From Chenopodium formosanum (Eukaryota; Streptophyta; Magnoliopsida; Caryophyllales; Amaranthaceae): a DNA stretch of 64,000 bases. Position numbers and translations under genes: made by a program. The stretch lies in the NCBI GenBank assembly GCA_024500155.1, contig CM044862.1, positions 21,611,501 to 21,675,500 of the forward strand. The letters are read 5' to 3'. The notes beneath the pieces were generated by a model that saw only the letters and a list, made by a program, of their open reading frames with translations, was not told the DNA's origin and did no database searches. This document shows positions 35,713 through 46,180 of the stretch, piece by piece (the first letter of the stretch is position 1; each line of letters begins with the position of its first letter).

Positions 35713-36142
35713 GTTATTATTATTATTATTATTTATTGATGATTATTATTATTTATTGATTATTATTGTTAGTATTATTATTATTATTTCAATTATTATT
35801 GTTATTATTATTATTATTGTTAATATTATTATTATTATGATTATTTTTATATACTATTTATTATTATTATTTTTGTTGTTGTTGTCGTTATAATAAGATC
35901 TTAAAATAATGAAATTTGGCTTTATATCATTAGCAATATCATTAGACATAAATTAAGAGCTGAGCTGAACTGAACTGAGCTGAACTAAACTGAACTGAAG
36001 TGAACTGAACTGAACTGAGCTGAACTGAACTGAACTGAACTGAACTGAACTTAACTGAACTGAACTGAACTGAACTGAGCTGAACTGAACTGAACTGAAC
36101 TAAACTGAACTGAACTGAATTTCAACGGAACAGAACAGGCCC
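35132..36142. mobile_element. PIF/Harbinger-type non-autonomous element rich in (GAACT)n
   Basis: Perfect 10-bp inverted ends GGGCCTGTTC/GAACAGGCCC are flanked on both sides by TTA (35,129-35,131 and 36,143-36,145), the Harbinger target duplication. Two arms of GAACT pentanucleotide repeats (35,152-35,340 and 35,960-36,120) enclose an AT-rich centre with (ATT)n at 35,610-35,860. No transposase is present. The Ile-rich frame in the centre is only the ATT repeat. Confidence 0.75.
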
Positions 36143-36370
36143 TTAAGTAAAAAAATAAATAAAATATATCCTTATTCATGAAATATAAATATTAAGCTTG
36201 CCCAAACGGCACGAGGTACATTACATTGATCTTACATCATTATGAGTTACATATATTCTCGATTACATCTTACTCGATATCGATTATATATGTATAACCA
36301 CGATTATAAAGTTGAGCTGAGAGCACTGCATACATCTTACTCTCAAGTCTCAATTATCAAAAAGACTTGC

Positions 36371-36771
36371 GTGGACCTGATCCACAATAATGTTATTGTG
36401 GAGCCGAGGTTTATACACACTCAACTGACATTATATTGAACATAGTAACCTTTAATTTTTACATAGTAACCCTATTTTTAACATAGTAACCTTTTATTAA
36501 AACTAATATAACGTTTAATATTATTGTGGATTTAAAGTATAACGTTATGACCCTAATTTTAACATAGTGACTTTTATTATTCATATTAACCGGTATATAA
36601 AATATTTTATTAAAAAAATTAACCTTTTATAGCCTATATATTACCAAAATGACTTTTATTTCAACATAGAGACCTTTTTTCTATTATAGTGACTCTTTTT
36701 TTAACTAATAAAACAACCATAATTTTCCTGATGTTAGTGGTCCACAATGAATTAGTGTGAACCAGGTCCAT
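36371..36771. mobile_element. Hairpin-ended small element with repeated AGTAACC words
   Basis: Inverted ends of about 33 bp (GTGGACCTGATCCACAATAA... and ...TGTGAACCAGGTCCAT). The left end is itself a palindrome at 36,381-36,402. The inside repeats ACATAGTAACCTTTTA-like words six to eight times at irregular spacing. No coding capacity. Confidence 0.6.
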
Positions 36772-36850
36772 TTAAGAATTTGTACTCAACTATCTGTCTT
36801 AATTTACATACATAATACTATTATTCTATTCAAAAAATTTTGTATCCATC

Positions 36851-37193
36851 CGGTTTACACTAATATTAGTGTACATCGAGCAGTATAAGGGTAACTTTTA
36901 GCTAATTTTAGGGTAACTTTTTGTCTTTTTTTGGGTAACTTTAAACATAATACAATTTTTATATAAATCAACAACAAGAAAAGTTTTATAAAGGTAATTT
37001 AATTACATTCAATCACTAATAATTGATTTTTAGTCATTTAAAATGTGATTCTTTACTAATAAAGCGTAGATACTTTTTATTTTAATTGGGTTACTTTAAC
37101 GCATATTGGGGTAATTTTTATTCATTTCAGGAGTAACTTTTAATCACTTTAGGTTATCTTTATAATGGATGTACAATAATTATTGTACACCCG
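36851..37193. mobile_element. Hairpin-ended small element with repeated GGGTAACTTTT words
   Basis: The left end contains the perfect palindrome TACACTAATATTAGTGTA (36,856-36,873). The right end contains TGTACAATAATTATTGTACA (37,170-37,189). Between them GGGTAACTTTT recurs about seven times. Same design as 36,371-36,771. Confidence 0.6.
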
Positions 37194-37325
37194 ATTTTTT
37201 TAAAAGTTTGTGTATTCTATTTTGACACGATATACCCAGTACTAATGTACTATTATTTAAACTATTTTCAATTCCCTCTAAAACTCTTCAATGACCACAT
37301 AAATCACAAACTGTTACGTAACACA

Positions 37326-37397
<72 letters not shown>

Positions 37398-37398
37398 T
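37326..37398. repeat. (ATT)n microsatellite
   Basis: About 24 near-perfect copies of the trinucleotide. It gives a spurious poly-Ile frame. Confidence 0.95.
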
Positions 37399-38516
37399 TT
37401 TATTATTATTATTCTCTCAAAAAGTTTCTCCTTTACATAAGAATTTTTTATCATTAATTAATTCAAGTTAATGCTCAAGTAGAAGATAGTAGTACTAGGG
37501 AAACGATAAACTCAATCCAACAAACACAAAAAGTAGTTATAGCATCAATAATAGAGGCAAATAAAATAATTTATGTTGGATCTTCACTTAGGATGAACGT
37601 GTACGGACAAGATTAAATTGAGAAAAGTGTGAAGAATCTCTTACAAAATTTTGTGATTAAAAAGAATTGTTAAATAATTATGAACTAAGTACACACAATC
37701 ACGGAACAATACGTATCAAATTATAAAAATATGGTTTGTGCTTGCTTATGCTATTATGATGATGTGAAATCTGTATAGCACCATATAAATAAAGTAACGT
37801 ATTTCTGGATAGAATAGATGATATGATTTTGACTAACTACAATAAATTAGAGTATGCAATCAAGTTTTTAAGATATGATGCTTTAATTTTTGTTGTTAAT
37901 TAGGGTACGACATAGTTTTTTAGGGCTAAAAAAGGTATAATTAAGAAGAATTCTTTGTTTATTTTAGGGTGTGTCCTTTTATGAGGCATGTGATCCACGC
38001 ACTAGACAAAAGTGTATCAACTAATTTTAAGTTGTTCAGGTGTGAAATTGAAATTGATTTAATTTTTTTCGTTTTGTTGGATTGGATTATATTTGGTTAA
38101 AGTTCTAGAGATTGAGTGTTTACATACAAGATTACTTGTTCCAATAAATTTATAAATTCTTTTGTTGTTCAATTGTAATTGTACCTTTATTTTTCTGACA
38201 TTTTAAATCAGTATGTGAATCGTAGTGCTAGAATAAAAAGGTGGTTGATGAGTGTATGACTCATCATGAAAATAATTGTTTTTTTAATAATAGTTTATTA
38301 TTGCAATTATGATAACTGTATGTTGTTACGATAGAACATCATATATATAACATTAAAGATTCACATGTTCAAAATATTTAAATTGAATTCATAATAAGAT
38401 ATGTACCTCTTTCTAACAATTGACGACTTACAATAGCCTTATAATAAGCATAAGATGAATTTCGAGTTATGATTATGAATTTATGATGAAACAAATCAAT
38501 TCGATTTGTAAAAGTT
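37399..38516. other. Intergenic DNA, nothing recognised
   Basis: AT-rich, with no coding frame, repeat structure or conserved motif noticed. Confidence 0.5.
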
Positions 38517-38518
38517 TT

Positions 38519-39350
38519 GTGTAGAACGGACTCACGTGAGTCCGGTCATACAAACAGAAAAAAAAAAATTGAGGATCTTAATGGTCATAAATTAGATAAT
38601 AATAGTCAGATATTAGATTATAATGTTCAGAAATTAAATTATAATGGTCAGATATTAAATTATAAATATCATATATCATATTATAAATTTATAATTGTCA
38701 GAAAATATGTTGTAAATATCATAAAATAGGTTAAATATATCAGAAATTAGAGTATAATGGTCAGGTATTAAAACCCCTCCTTCCTTCTTCTCTTTCTCTC
38801 TCCTCAACAACCACCATCTCTCTCATCTTTCTCTGCAACTCACATTATTAGTTGCTGAAATCATGTAATTTGAATCGATTAGTATTTTGTTGATTAGAGA
38901 AAGCGAAGAAGGAAGCGACGAAAGCAGGTGGTTCACGCTGTTAATGGCGGAGTTCAAGAAACATTTCTACATCAAAAGCAAATCGAGCTCGAAATTCAAG
39001 CTATTACACAATTGTTTTACTCATCAATGGCAGAGTTCAATGGCGGAGTTCGAAATTCGAGCTGTTAATGGCAGAGTTCAATGTTTTACTCATCAATGGT
39101 TTTACTCGAAATTCGAGCTTTTACTACATTAACAGAAGGTTAATGGCGGACTTCAATGTTTTACTCATCAATGGCTTGCTGCTTAGCTTCTCGATCTCTT
39201 AATGCCGCAATTAAAATTAAAGTCTGGGTTTGGGCTCTTTGGTCGGTGGTGGTGGAGTTATGGTGGTGGTGGACTCATGTGGAACGGACTCATACAAAAC
39301 CTTCTAATGCTATTTTTGGCTACAATAATCCGTCAATCCTACATACCAAA
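38519..39350. mobile_element. Probable MULE-type element with tandem repeats and possible captured 5' UTR
   Basis: The ends share GTRGAACGGACTCA and TCATACAAA words. The left end holds the perfect palindrome CGGACTCACGTGAGTCCG (38,527-38,544). Inside, a unit like TAATGGTCAGATATTAAATT repeats about seven times (38,575-38,770). A pyrimidine-rich stretch resembling a plant 5' UTR follows (38,780-38,840). Beyond it, fragments of TTAATGGCGGAGTTCAA and GTTTTACTCATCAATGG recur (38,940-39,175). The 81-aa frame at 38,887 is made of these repeats and is not a recognised protein. Confidence 0.45.
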
Positions 39351-39769
39351 AAATAGGTAGTATATGCTTATGGAAAAATCAAAGCATAATTGTAATAAGC
39401 AATTTAATTAAACTATTAACTACACTAAATAAAACAAGGCATATGTAAAGCAAATCACTTAAGTTCATCATTTAGAATAATATACAATAAACAAGCTTAA
39501 GACTAGGAAATTAAAACTAAAAGCTCAAGCACCATTTGATGCCACTATTAGTGAGGTACATGTTAGTTTCTTGCAAAGTCACTTACATGGCAAGAAACTT
39601 CACGTACCATTCATTGGCCTAAGCTAGCTAATTAAGCTATTATATTTAACATTTGATTTTTAACAATCCGCGAGGCTTGCTTTCCTCTAATGACTAAATC
39701 TCAAACCACAATTATGATGCATGCAACAATGGACAAAAAATAAAAATGCTTAAAGGTATATGAGTATTT
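39351..39769. other. Intergenic DNA, nothing recognised
   Basis: AT-rich, with no motif or frame of interest. Confidence 0.5.
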
Positions 39770-40034
39770 GGGAAATCAATCATGGTAACTATGTACTATT
39801 AGACGTTTTTATAATATCACCCCGACTAATTTGCCCTTTTTAAAAATAACCCTGATGAACTCGAAAATTGAAATTTCATCGGCCTAAATTTTTAAATATT
39901 TCACAAAATTTTAAAATAGGTCAATAAAATAACAATTTTTGAGTTCATCAAGATTATTTTTTAAAGTTGTCAAATAAAGTTGAGGTTATTTTTGAAAACG
40001 GCCTATAGTACATATTACCATGATCAATTATCCC
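39770..40034. mobile_element. Foldback MITE in the 3' flank of the MYB gene
   Basis: The two arms, 39,770-39,890 and 39,915-40,034, are inverted copies. They share ATCATGGTAA at the ends, TATGTACTAT, AAAAATAACC and TGATGAACTCRAAAATTG. The whole 265 bp could fold into one long hairpin. It lies about 50 bp beyond the MYB stop codon. Confidence 0.7.
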
Positions 40035-40086
40035 AAGTTTTAGATTAGTATTTTTTTAGTTTTTTGGAAGTGAAATTGTAGGTTGC

Positions 40087-41926
40087 TCAAAATGAACCCC
40101 AATTATTCCCTTGGTAATCATCTAAGTTCCACAAGGCAGCGTCCCAGCAAAGAAGATCGACGTTAGAAGCTTCACAAGAAATATTATTATCGCTATAACA
40201 ACCCCAATTATTCCTTTGTTCTTCAGTATATGTTGGATAAATAATGTTAGCACCCATCTCAGCTTGTCGAGCTTGCGGTACTAGACTTGTAGTCGTCGTT
40301 GTAGTGTTTGTTACCTTATTGCTATCGCTATCCTCGAGGAGGATAGACATGATTTTTTTCATGTCCATCGCCGTAAACTGTTGCTGTTGCTGCTGCTGCT
40401 GCTGCTGCTGCAGAAGCTGCTGTTGCTGAAACTGCTGTTTCCTTAACAAGCGAGTTTTCGATTTTTCGAGGTTGTTTGGTGAAGCCTTGTCCTTCTTCTT
40501 GAAATGTGTCCTCCAGTAGTTCTTGATCTCATTATCAGTTCTTCCAGGCAAGCTTCGCGCAATGGTGGACCACCTAGTACAAGTACAAGTACGTGCTATT
40601 AGTTAATTGGATGTTAATTCTATAATTAGTTGGTGTGTTCCATTGTAAATCTTGTAATAATTAATGTGGTTAGTGGAAATAATGCAAAGAAATATCTAGC
40701 TAAAGTAAGGTTAAAAAACTACCTGTTGCCCCACCTAGCATGGAGCTCTAGGATGATGCTTTCTTCATGTGGAGTGATTTGCCCTCGTTTAAGGTCGGGT
40801 CTTAAGTAATTAACCCACCTTAATCTACAGCTTTTACCATTCCTTCTCAATCCTAATTTACACAAGAAATATAAAACGATGTTAATTTAATTACAAAACA
40901 CGTCTATTTTTCTTTATAATGAATGAGCTAAAAGAACATTACAAATTACAGATGGGAGAAAGGAATGTGAACTGTGAAGGTGTGATCTATTGTATACATA
41001 TCGACCACCAATGTTTCCCACTATGTTAATCAGATCAAGATGGTCCGTTATTGACAAATATATAACTTGATTGATGTTAAGTGCAAGATTAATAATATAA
41101 TCAAGAAATGTATCACTAGCTAATTATGATATGATAAACATTGTATCATGAAGATATAAAGTATGCATGCGTCATGCACATGTGTTGATGTAAAGAGTAA
41201 TGCACGTATAATGTAAACAAATTGCGTTACATTCAATAGGAAGATATGCTTAGACAACATGATAGCTTAGGCTAATTGAGGTGGTCTCATGTGAATATTG
41301 TGGCATATGCATAACTTTATGTTTAAGTTGCGTTATCTAAAAAATGTTTTATTAATTATGACATTGACCAAGTAATAGTTGATTAATAAGTCATTAATTG
41401 TATACTCCTAATGATTTGAATGATACATGGCAAGTCATTCTATTCTATCTCTTAACACAAGGATATTAGATTAGAACTCCTAAAGATTCGAATTGAATGA
41501 TATGCTGAGTCATTATATTCTCTCAACACAAAATGGATATATATTAGATCAAAACGCTAAGGCTGCGTGCACAATAACTAAGTTGGTAATCTAGGAGCTA
41601 AGTCTTAAACCAGAGACTAAATGAACACGTACCACTCAAACTAGAGGAGTAGTGCCTCAATCAAGGGTATGGAGTGATCGAGTAAATTGAGGGTAACAAG
41701 AACATCAAATCCAATTAGCTAGGACTATTATACCTAAAATATGAATGAAGCAAGTAGTACCTGCAAGTCTAGCAACAGAATTCCATCTTCCTTCACCATG
41801 GAGCTTAACATATTCAACGAGCAACCTATCTTCTTCGGCGGTCCACGGCCCTTTTCGCCACCCGCCATCTCCCAACATTCCCCAGCTCATCCCCATATGT
41901 GCTCCCATCACTCCCCTACAAGACAT
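40087..41926 (-). CDS. R2R3-MYB transcription factor, 260 aa, three exons
   Basis: Exons on the minus strand are 41,761-41,926, 40,723-40,852 (130 bp, the size typical of MYB exon 2) and 40,087-40,573. Both introns are GT-AG (908 and 149 bp), and the spliced frame is exactly 261 codons. R2 covers residues 25-75 with Trp28, Trp48 and Trp68. R3 covers about 78-127 with Ile81, Trp100 and Trp119 and the R3 signature LPGRTDNEIKNYWRTHFKKK. The C-terminal part has a polyglutamine run (about residues 145-164), then MDMKKIMSILLEDS, and ends WNLDDYQGNNWGSF. It is a nuclear DNA-binding regulator. The MYB domain plus the Gln-rich/MKKIMS tail reminds me of the MYB71/79/121 group, but that is from memory and the target genes are unknown. 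The start is the first of several Met codons (M1, M7, M11, M13, M17). Confidence 0.93.
40380..40440 (-). repeat. CAG-type trinucleotide repeat coding polyglutamine in MYB exon 3
   Basis: On the plus strand GCTGCTGCT... with CTGTTG interruptions. On the coding strand it gives CAG/CAA codons for a run of about 11 Gln preceded by mixed Gln/Leu. Its length may vary between individuals. Confidence 0.9.
41404..41560. repeat. Imperfect tandem duplication in MYB intron 1
   Basis: Two units, period about 72 bp, each beginning ACTCCTAA.GATT.GAAT and containing AGTCATT.TATTCT, CAACACAA or TAACACAA, and ATTAGAT. They are clearly diverged. Confidence 0.7.
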
Positions 41927-42066
41927 CTTACAAAACTAGCAAACAAAAAAACCTCAACAAAATTTTTGAGTAAAAACAAAAAAAAATTCTAGCTCTTGTT
42001 GTTGCTTACTTACGTAAGCTTTTGGCTCCTAAATTCTCTTGCACATTTAGGCTACTGCTTGTTGCA

Positions 42067-42074
42067 TATTTATA
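42067..42074 (-). promoter_or_regulatory. Likely TATA box of the MYB gene
   Basis: The minus strand reads TATAAATA about 140 bp upstream of the start codon, which predicts a 5' UTR of about 110 nt. No other strong TATA box was seen in the upstream 200 bp. Confidence 0.6.
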
Positions 42075-42299
42075 CCCCTTCAATAATATACCTCATTTTA
42101 TTATGCCCTGCTAAAAAAAAGACCCTTAACATTTGTCACTTTCATGAGTCTTTAAGAAAAATTAGATTTTTATCCCACTATATACTAACATCATGTCAAG
42201 TTAAATTACCAAAATACCCATTACCTTTTAGCTTAATGGATGAGATCTTCTCTTCGTCTTTTAGACCCTTTTAAGCTAAGCTCTCTTTAATAATGTCAA

Positions 42300-42995
42300 T
42301 AGTTAATGCAAGAGCATTATAGATTATATTCACTATCATTTTCAATCTCAAAGTAATTAAATTAACCTATTACATTAACTATATATGTAACTGTATCCTT
42401 TTACTAAAGTTTAATCTTTTGTCTAATATAAGCTTCATTTTAAAATGTTATATACATGCATAAAGGGTCGATTTTCACACTAATTTGTTGTTATACTTTA
42501 TTCTAAAAGATGTCTTTTAAATGATCAAACTATAAGATGACGACTAAAAATCATTTTCTAAGTACTCTATATTCTGTTAGTCCAAGAATCTAAGTCTTGA
42601 GATCAAAATTCGAGCATATGATTGAGAAAGAAAGCTATAATATATATATACTTGTAGTTTGTACTTGTATAGAATATTTTTCCAAGGTTGGTACAAAGGT
42701 TGTTCGAAAATTGTGTGTTAAAATATAAATATACTGTAACATTTTCTTAAATAGGCAATTTTACAAAACTTATCAAATTTTGTAACAGGATGTATGATTA
42801 CAGTGGTAAACGTAATATTCTCTCCTATCCGAAAGTTGTTAATGCATTGTTTATCCTAAATTGATTTGAGTTAGCTTAGCATAAATTGTAAACATAAAAA
42901 TTTGTGAAGAAAAAGAAATACTTTGATTTTAGTTAGCTTAGCATTACCATGTGAATGACATAAGATTTTCTTAATCCTCGTTAATTATAACTTTA
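42300..42995. other. MYB upstream flank, nothing further recognised
   Basis: AT-rich DNA without clear elements; it may hold more distal control sites. Confidence 0.4.
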
Positions 42996-43310
42996 TGCCC
43001 TGTTTACTTCACCTTATTTTTGCCGAATCAAAATAATTTTTACTGAACTTAAATTATTTTTACTTTTCTTAAATTAATTTGTTAAAATAAAATAATTTTT
43101 GCTAAACATAAATTATTTATACCGAACTGTAATATTTTACTGATTTTCTATTATATTTTTCTTTTGAAATCACTGATTATTATTTAGCTGAAATTAGTTT
43201 TATTAAACTGAACTTATTTATATTAAATGAAATTATTTTTACTCAATTTAATTTTTGTAAAGTGAAGTCAACATACCTTAATTAACACTTACCAAACAGA
43301 CCAAATAAAG
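42996..43310. mobile_element. Possible MITE (GCCCTGTTTAC ends)
   Basis: Starts GCCCTGTTTACTTCACC and ends ACTTACCAAACAGACC, a weak inverted pair of the Harbinger/hAT style. The inside repeats AAATTATTTTTACT-like words. The duplication is unclear. Confidence 0.4.
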
Positions 43311-44169
43311 ATTTTTGGCAGATGGAGTAATGCTTACTTATCATGAGGAATTTTTCAATCAAATTGTCAAATTGTCAAATTGACAAAAGCACATGAAGCA
43401 CTTTACTTGTCTACTTCGATTATAAATAAATAAAAATCATGACAAAAATTTGGAATTGGAGGACAGCTTTTAGAGTTAAGGATCAATAAGAATATAAGGT
43501 TAAGAAGTAATTATGATGCTAAACAATGTTAAGGAATGGATAAACAATATATAATTTGATGGTTAAAAAGCCACGTAAGGCTCTTTTTTTTTTTTTGAAA
43601 CAAAGCCACGTATAGCTCTAGATGTAGGGTCTTATATTATGCAAAACAATCCAGGTACAAAGAATTAATAGCTATAAAGCACTGCCTGAAAATAATTAAT
43701 TAAAGAATTGCTAAGGAATAAAATATTTTTGGGTGATATACCATCCTAAAGCTATGATAACTACTACGTATCCAATAAAAATTCACCATCTGTTGCTACT
43801 TTCTTCTTATATCAAACCACTACCATTTTAAGGTGATTTTGTCACGCTCAACTTATATATCAAATCTTTAATTAAATTAATTAATGGATTTTATTAATTT
43901 ATTTATTTTTGTGATTTTGGAGTCATTAACAAACGTGAAACGAACCATCATCATTAGGTGACCGTATACAATAAGAGATAGAAGATTTAGAATAATAAGT
44001 ACTTTTTAAGGTGACGGTCTATATTTAATTTATTTACTCGTATTTATAGAGTGTAGTGATAAGTTTTTGATCTGATGACTTGAAAATTATGTAGTAAAAT
44101 TTTACTTCGAGGCTCTATAGGAGTAGGAATTCTCTTATCAATCTCCGATTCTATACTGTCATCCCACTC
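43311..44169. other. Intergenic DNA, nothing recognised
   Basis: AT-rich, with a short T-run at 43,585. No gene-like frame. Confidence 0.5.
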
Positions 44170-44172
44170 TTA

Positions 44173-44445
44173 GGCTATGTTTGGATAACAAAAAAAGGAA
44201 GGAAAGAAAGGGAAGGAAAAGGGAGGGAGACAAAATTCCTTGTTTGGATAATATGTTTGGGAAGGGAAGGGGAGGGGGAGGGAGGGATCCATTTTCCCTC
44301 CAAATCTCTCCAATTTTGAAGGGAAGGTCTTTATTAAAGGAGGAGGGAAAATGGAGCTCATCATTTCCTTCACTTTCCCTTCCTTCCCCTTCCTCCTATT
44401 TCCCTCCCTTCCATCTCCCTTCTAGTTTGTTATCCAAATATAGCA
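44173..44445. mobile_element. Tourist-like (PIF/Harbinger) MITE with purine and pyrimidine arms
   Basis: Inverted ends GGCTATGTTTGGATAACAAA/TTTGTTATCCAAATATAGC are flanked by TTA on both sides (44,170-44,172 and 44,446-44,448). The left arm is almost all purine (GGGAGGG, GAAGGAAAG) and the right arm the complementary pyrimidine. Frames across it are artefacts. Confidence 0.8.
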
Positions 44446-44578
44446 TTAATGCGTCTGATGTATAAAGCTGAATTAATTTATGAGAAGTGGTGTAGGTTCA
44501 ATAGGATCGTCTTTCTTCAGTCCTTACTTAAAAAAATGAAAGAAAATAGTACGTCATCATGATCAAATAGGTGGTTCG

Positions 44579-44770
44579 TGTTAAGATAATTATGTAAATA
44601 ATTAGCTTAGTCAAAGTGTATATATTGTTTCCTAGTTTATAGGATACGTTTAAGTTTGTTTCCTAGTTATTTGCCTAGAATTATGCCTAGATAATTCCTT
44701 GTATATTTGTATAAATATTGATGAGCAATGGAGGAAACAATTCACGGAAAATACTCTTTTATGGTATCAG
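44579..44770 (+). mobile_element. Short Copia-type LTR with primer site
   Basis: TGTTAAGATAATTATG begins a stretch of about 180 bp with a TATA-like TGTATATTTGTATAAATA. It is followed by TGGTATCAGCAG (44,762), the tRNA-iMet-type primer site. No second LTR or coding region was found; it is a fragment or TRIM remnant. Confidence 0.5.
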
Positions 44771-45437
44771 CAGTCTAGGGCAATTAATCTTCTGTTGCAC
44801 CCTAGGTCCCTAGCTTTCCGCCATTAATCTTACTCTTTTAGTTCGTGTATATGTTGAATTGTCCCTGAAAAAAGAACTTTCATCCGTGAAGGATGAGTAG
44901 TGGATGCTTCGTTCTACCAACTTTAAGGACTCAAATGTTTAGTTTTTTTTTAAAAAAAATAAAGTAAAATAAAATAAAATAAATTGATGACTCAAATTGC
45001 CTCAAATTGCAACTTGCAAACATTTGAACAGGCGTCCAACAGTATTGCCAAAACTTGTAAGATATTTATTAAATTTGTTAGAAGCTACGAAGCAGCCAAT
45101 ACATGATCTAGATGTCTCCAAAATGAGTTAAAGATTGCCGTGTCCTAAAAACAACACTATTAGTGACAAGTTTGCTCTAACTTGGTGTTAATAGAGAATG
45201 TTGGAATTTAGATGCTACTAGCCTACTAGGCGTTCCTTTTCCATTTTCTTCTAATACTATTTTTAAACATCTAAAATAGAATCTCAAGCATATATTTAGT
45301 ATGAATCACAAGAATTGCTACATACACAATTTGATATGTACACCACCCTACAGTTAACATGAACTAATTGAATTTGACATGATCCTAACCAATCCAACAA
45401 AAAAATTATTTCTAAGGCTAGTATCTTTACGTGAAAT

Positions 45438-45442
45438 CTTCT
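45438..45442. other. Target site duplication CTTCT, left copy, element F
   Basis: CTTCT directly before the LTR; repeated at 48,451-48,455. Confidence 0.8.
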
Positions 45443-46009
45443 TTTTGTAACAGATGTGAGAAATAACAAATTAATGAATGCAAAACAAATAAATAGGAAA
45501 CACAGATTTACATGGTTCACCAACAATGTGTTGGCTACGTCCACGGGCAGGCGAGAGAAAAGCTTTATTGATCTTGAGGAAATTCCAGATTACAGATTGA
45601 TAATGTCAATTATCAATAATAGACTAAGCTATGAATAAAGCTTAACTGGAATATATATAGCTTCCCCAAATAAGATAGATAAGTGCATAAAAACGGCCCA
45701 TGAAACCTAAATAAATCGTGTGGGTTCCACCGTACACAAACGGAGAGCTCTCGCTCACTATCGAGCGAGCTATCGCTCGGACCCCAGTCGAGCTATCGCT
45801 TATGGTCGAGCGAGCTATCGCTCGGCCCCTATCTCACCTTCGACATATATTTAGTATGAATCACAAGCCGTCTTCGTGAGCTATAGATTACTCGCATAGG
45901 AGATATAGCTCCAATTTCGTCGCAACTCCATATGCTTCCGAAACTACCGAGCTACCTCTCGAGCTATAGCTCGTTGCTCCTAAACCCAAATTCAAGGTAT
46001 ATTTCAACA
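45443..46009 (-). repeat. Element F 3' LTR (567 bp)
   Basis: Ends ...TATTTCAACA. It has repeated GAGCGAGCTATCGCTCG palindromic words at 45,745-45,825 and 45,950-45,975. At 45,842-45,867 a patch differs from the other LTR and copies upstream flank. The minus-strand polypurine tract CAAGGTGGATAC abuts at 46,010. Confidence 0.88.
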
Positions 46010-46180
46010 GTATCCACCTTGACTTGAATCCTCTCACAAAACCAGATAACCAGACGCATTGATCACAATGCCCAAACTCTCCCTGCAACAAGACTTGTCC
46101 CAAAAAGACAACCAGACCAGATTAGCCCCGTAGGACTCCAGGTTAGCCCCGTAGAGCTCCAGATTAGCCCCTAAAGGTTA

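Noticed and set aside
35711..35893. Hydrophobic Ile/Leu-rich frame resembling a membrane protein
   Set aside because: Translation of (ATT)n and related triplets.
40244..40429. Plus-strand frame ending in a poly-Cys run
   Set aside because: Antisense shadow of the polyglutamine repeat of the MYB gene.
44170..44465. Frames on both strands rich in Lys/Gly or Pro/Ser
   Set aside because: Caused by the purine and pyrimidine arms of the Tourist-like MITE.
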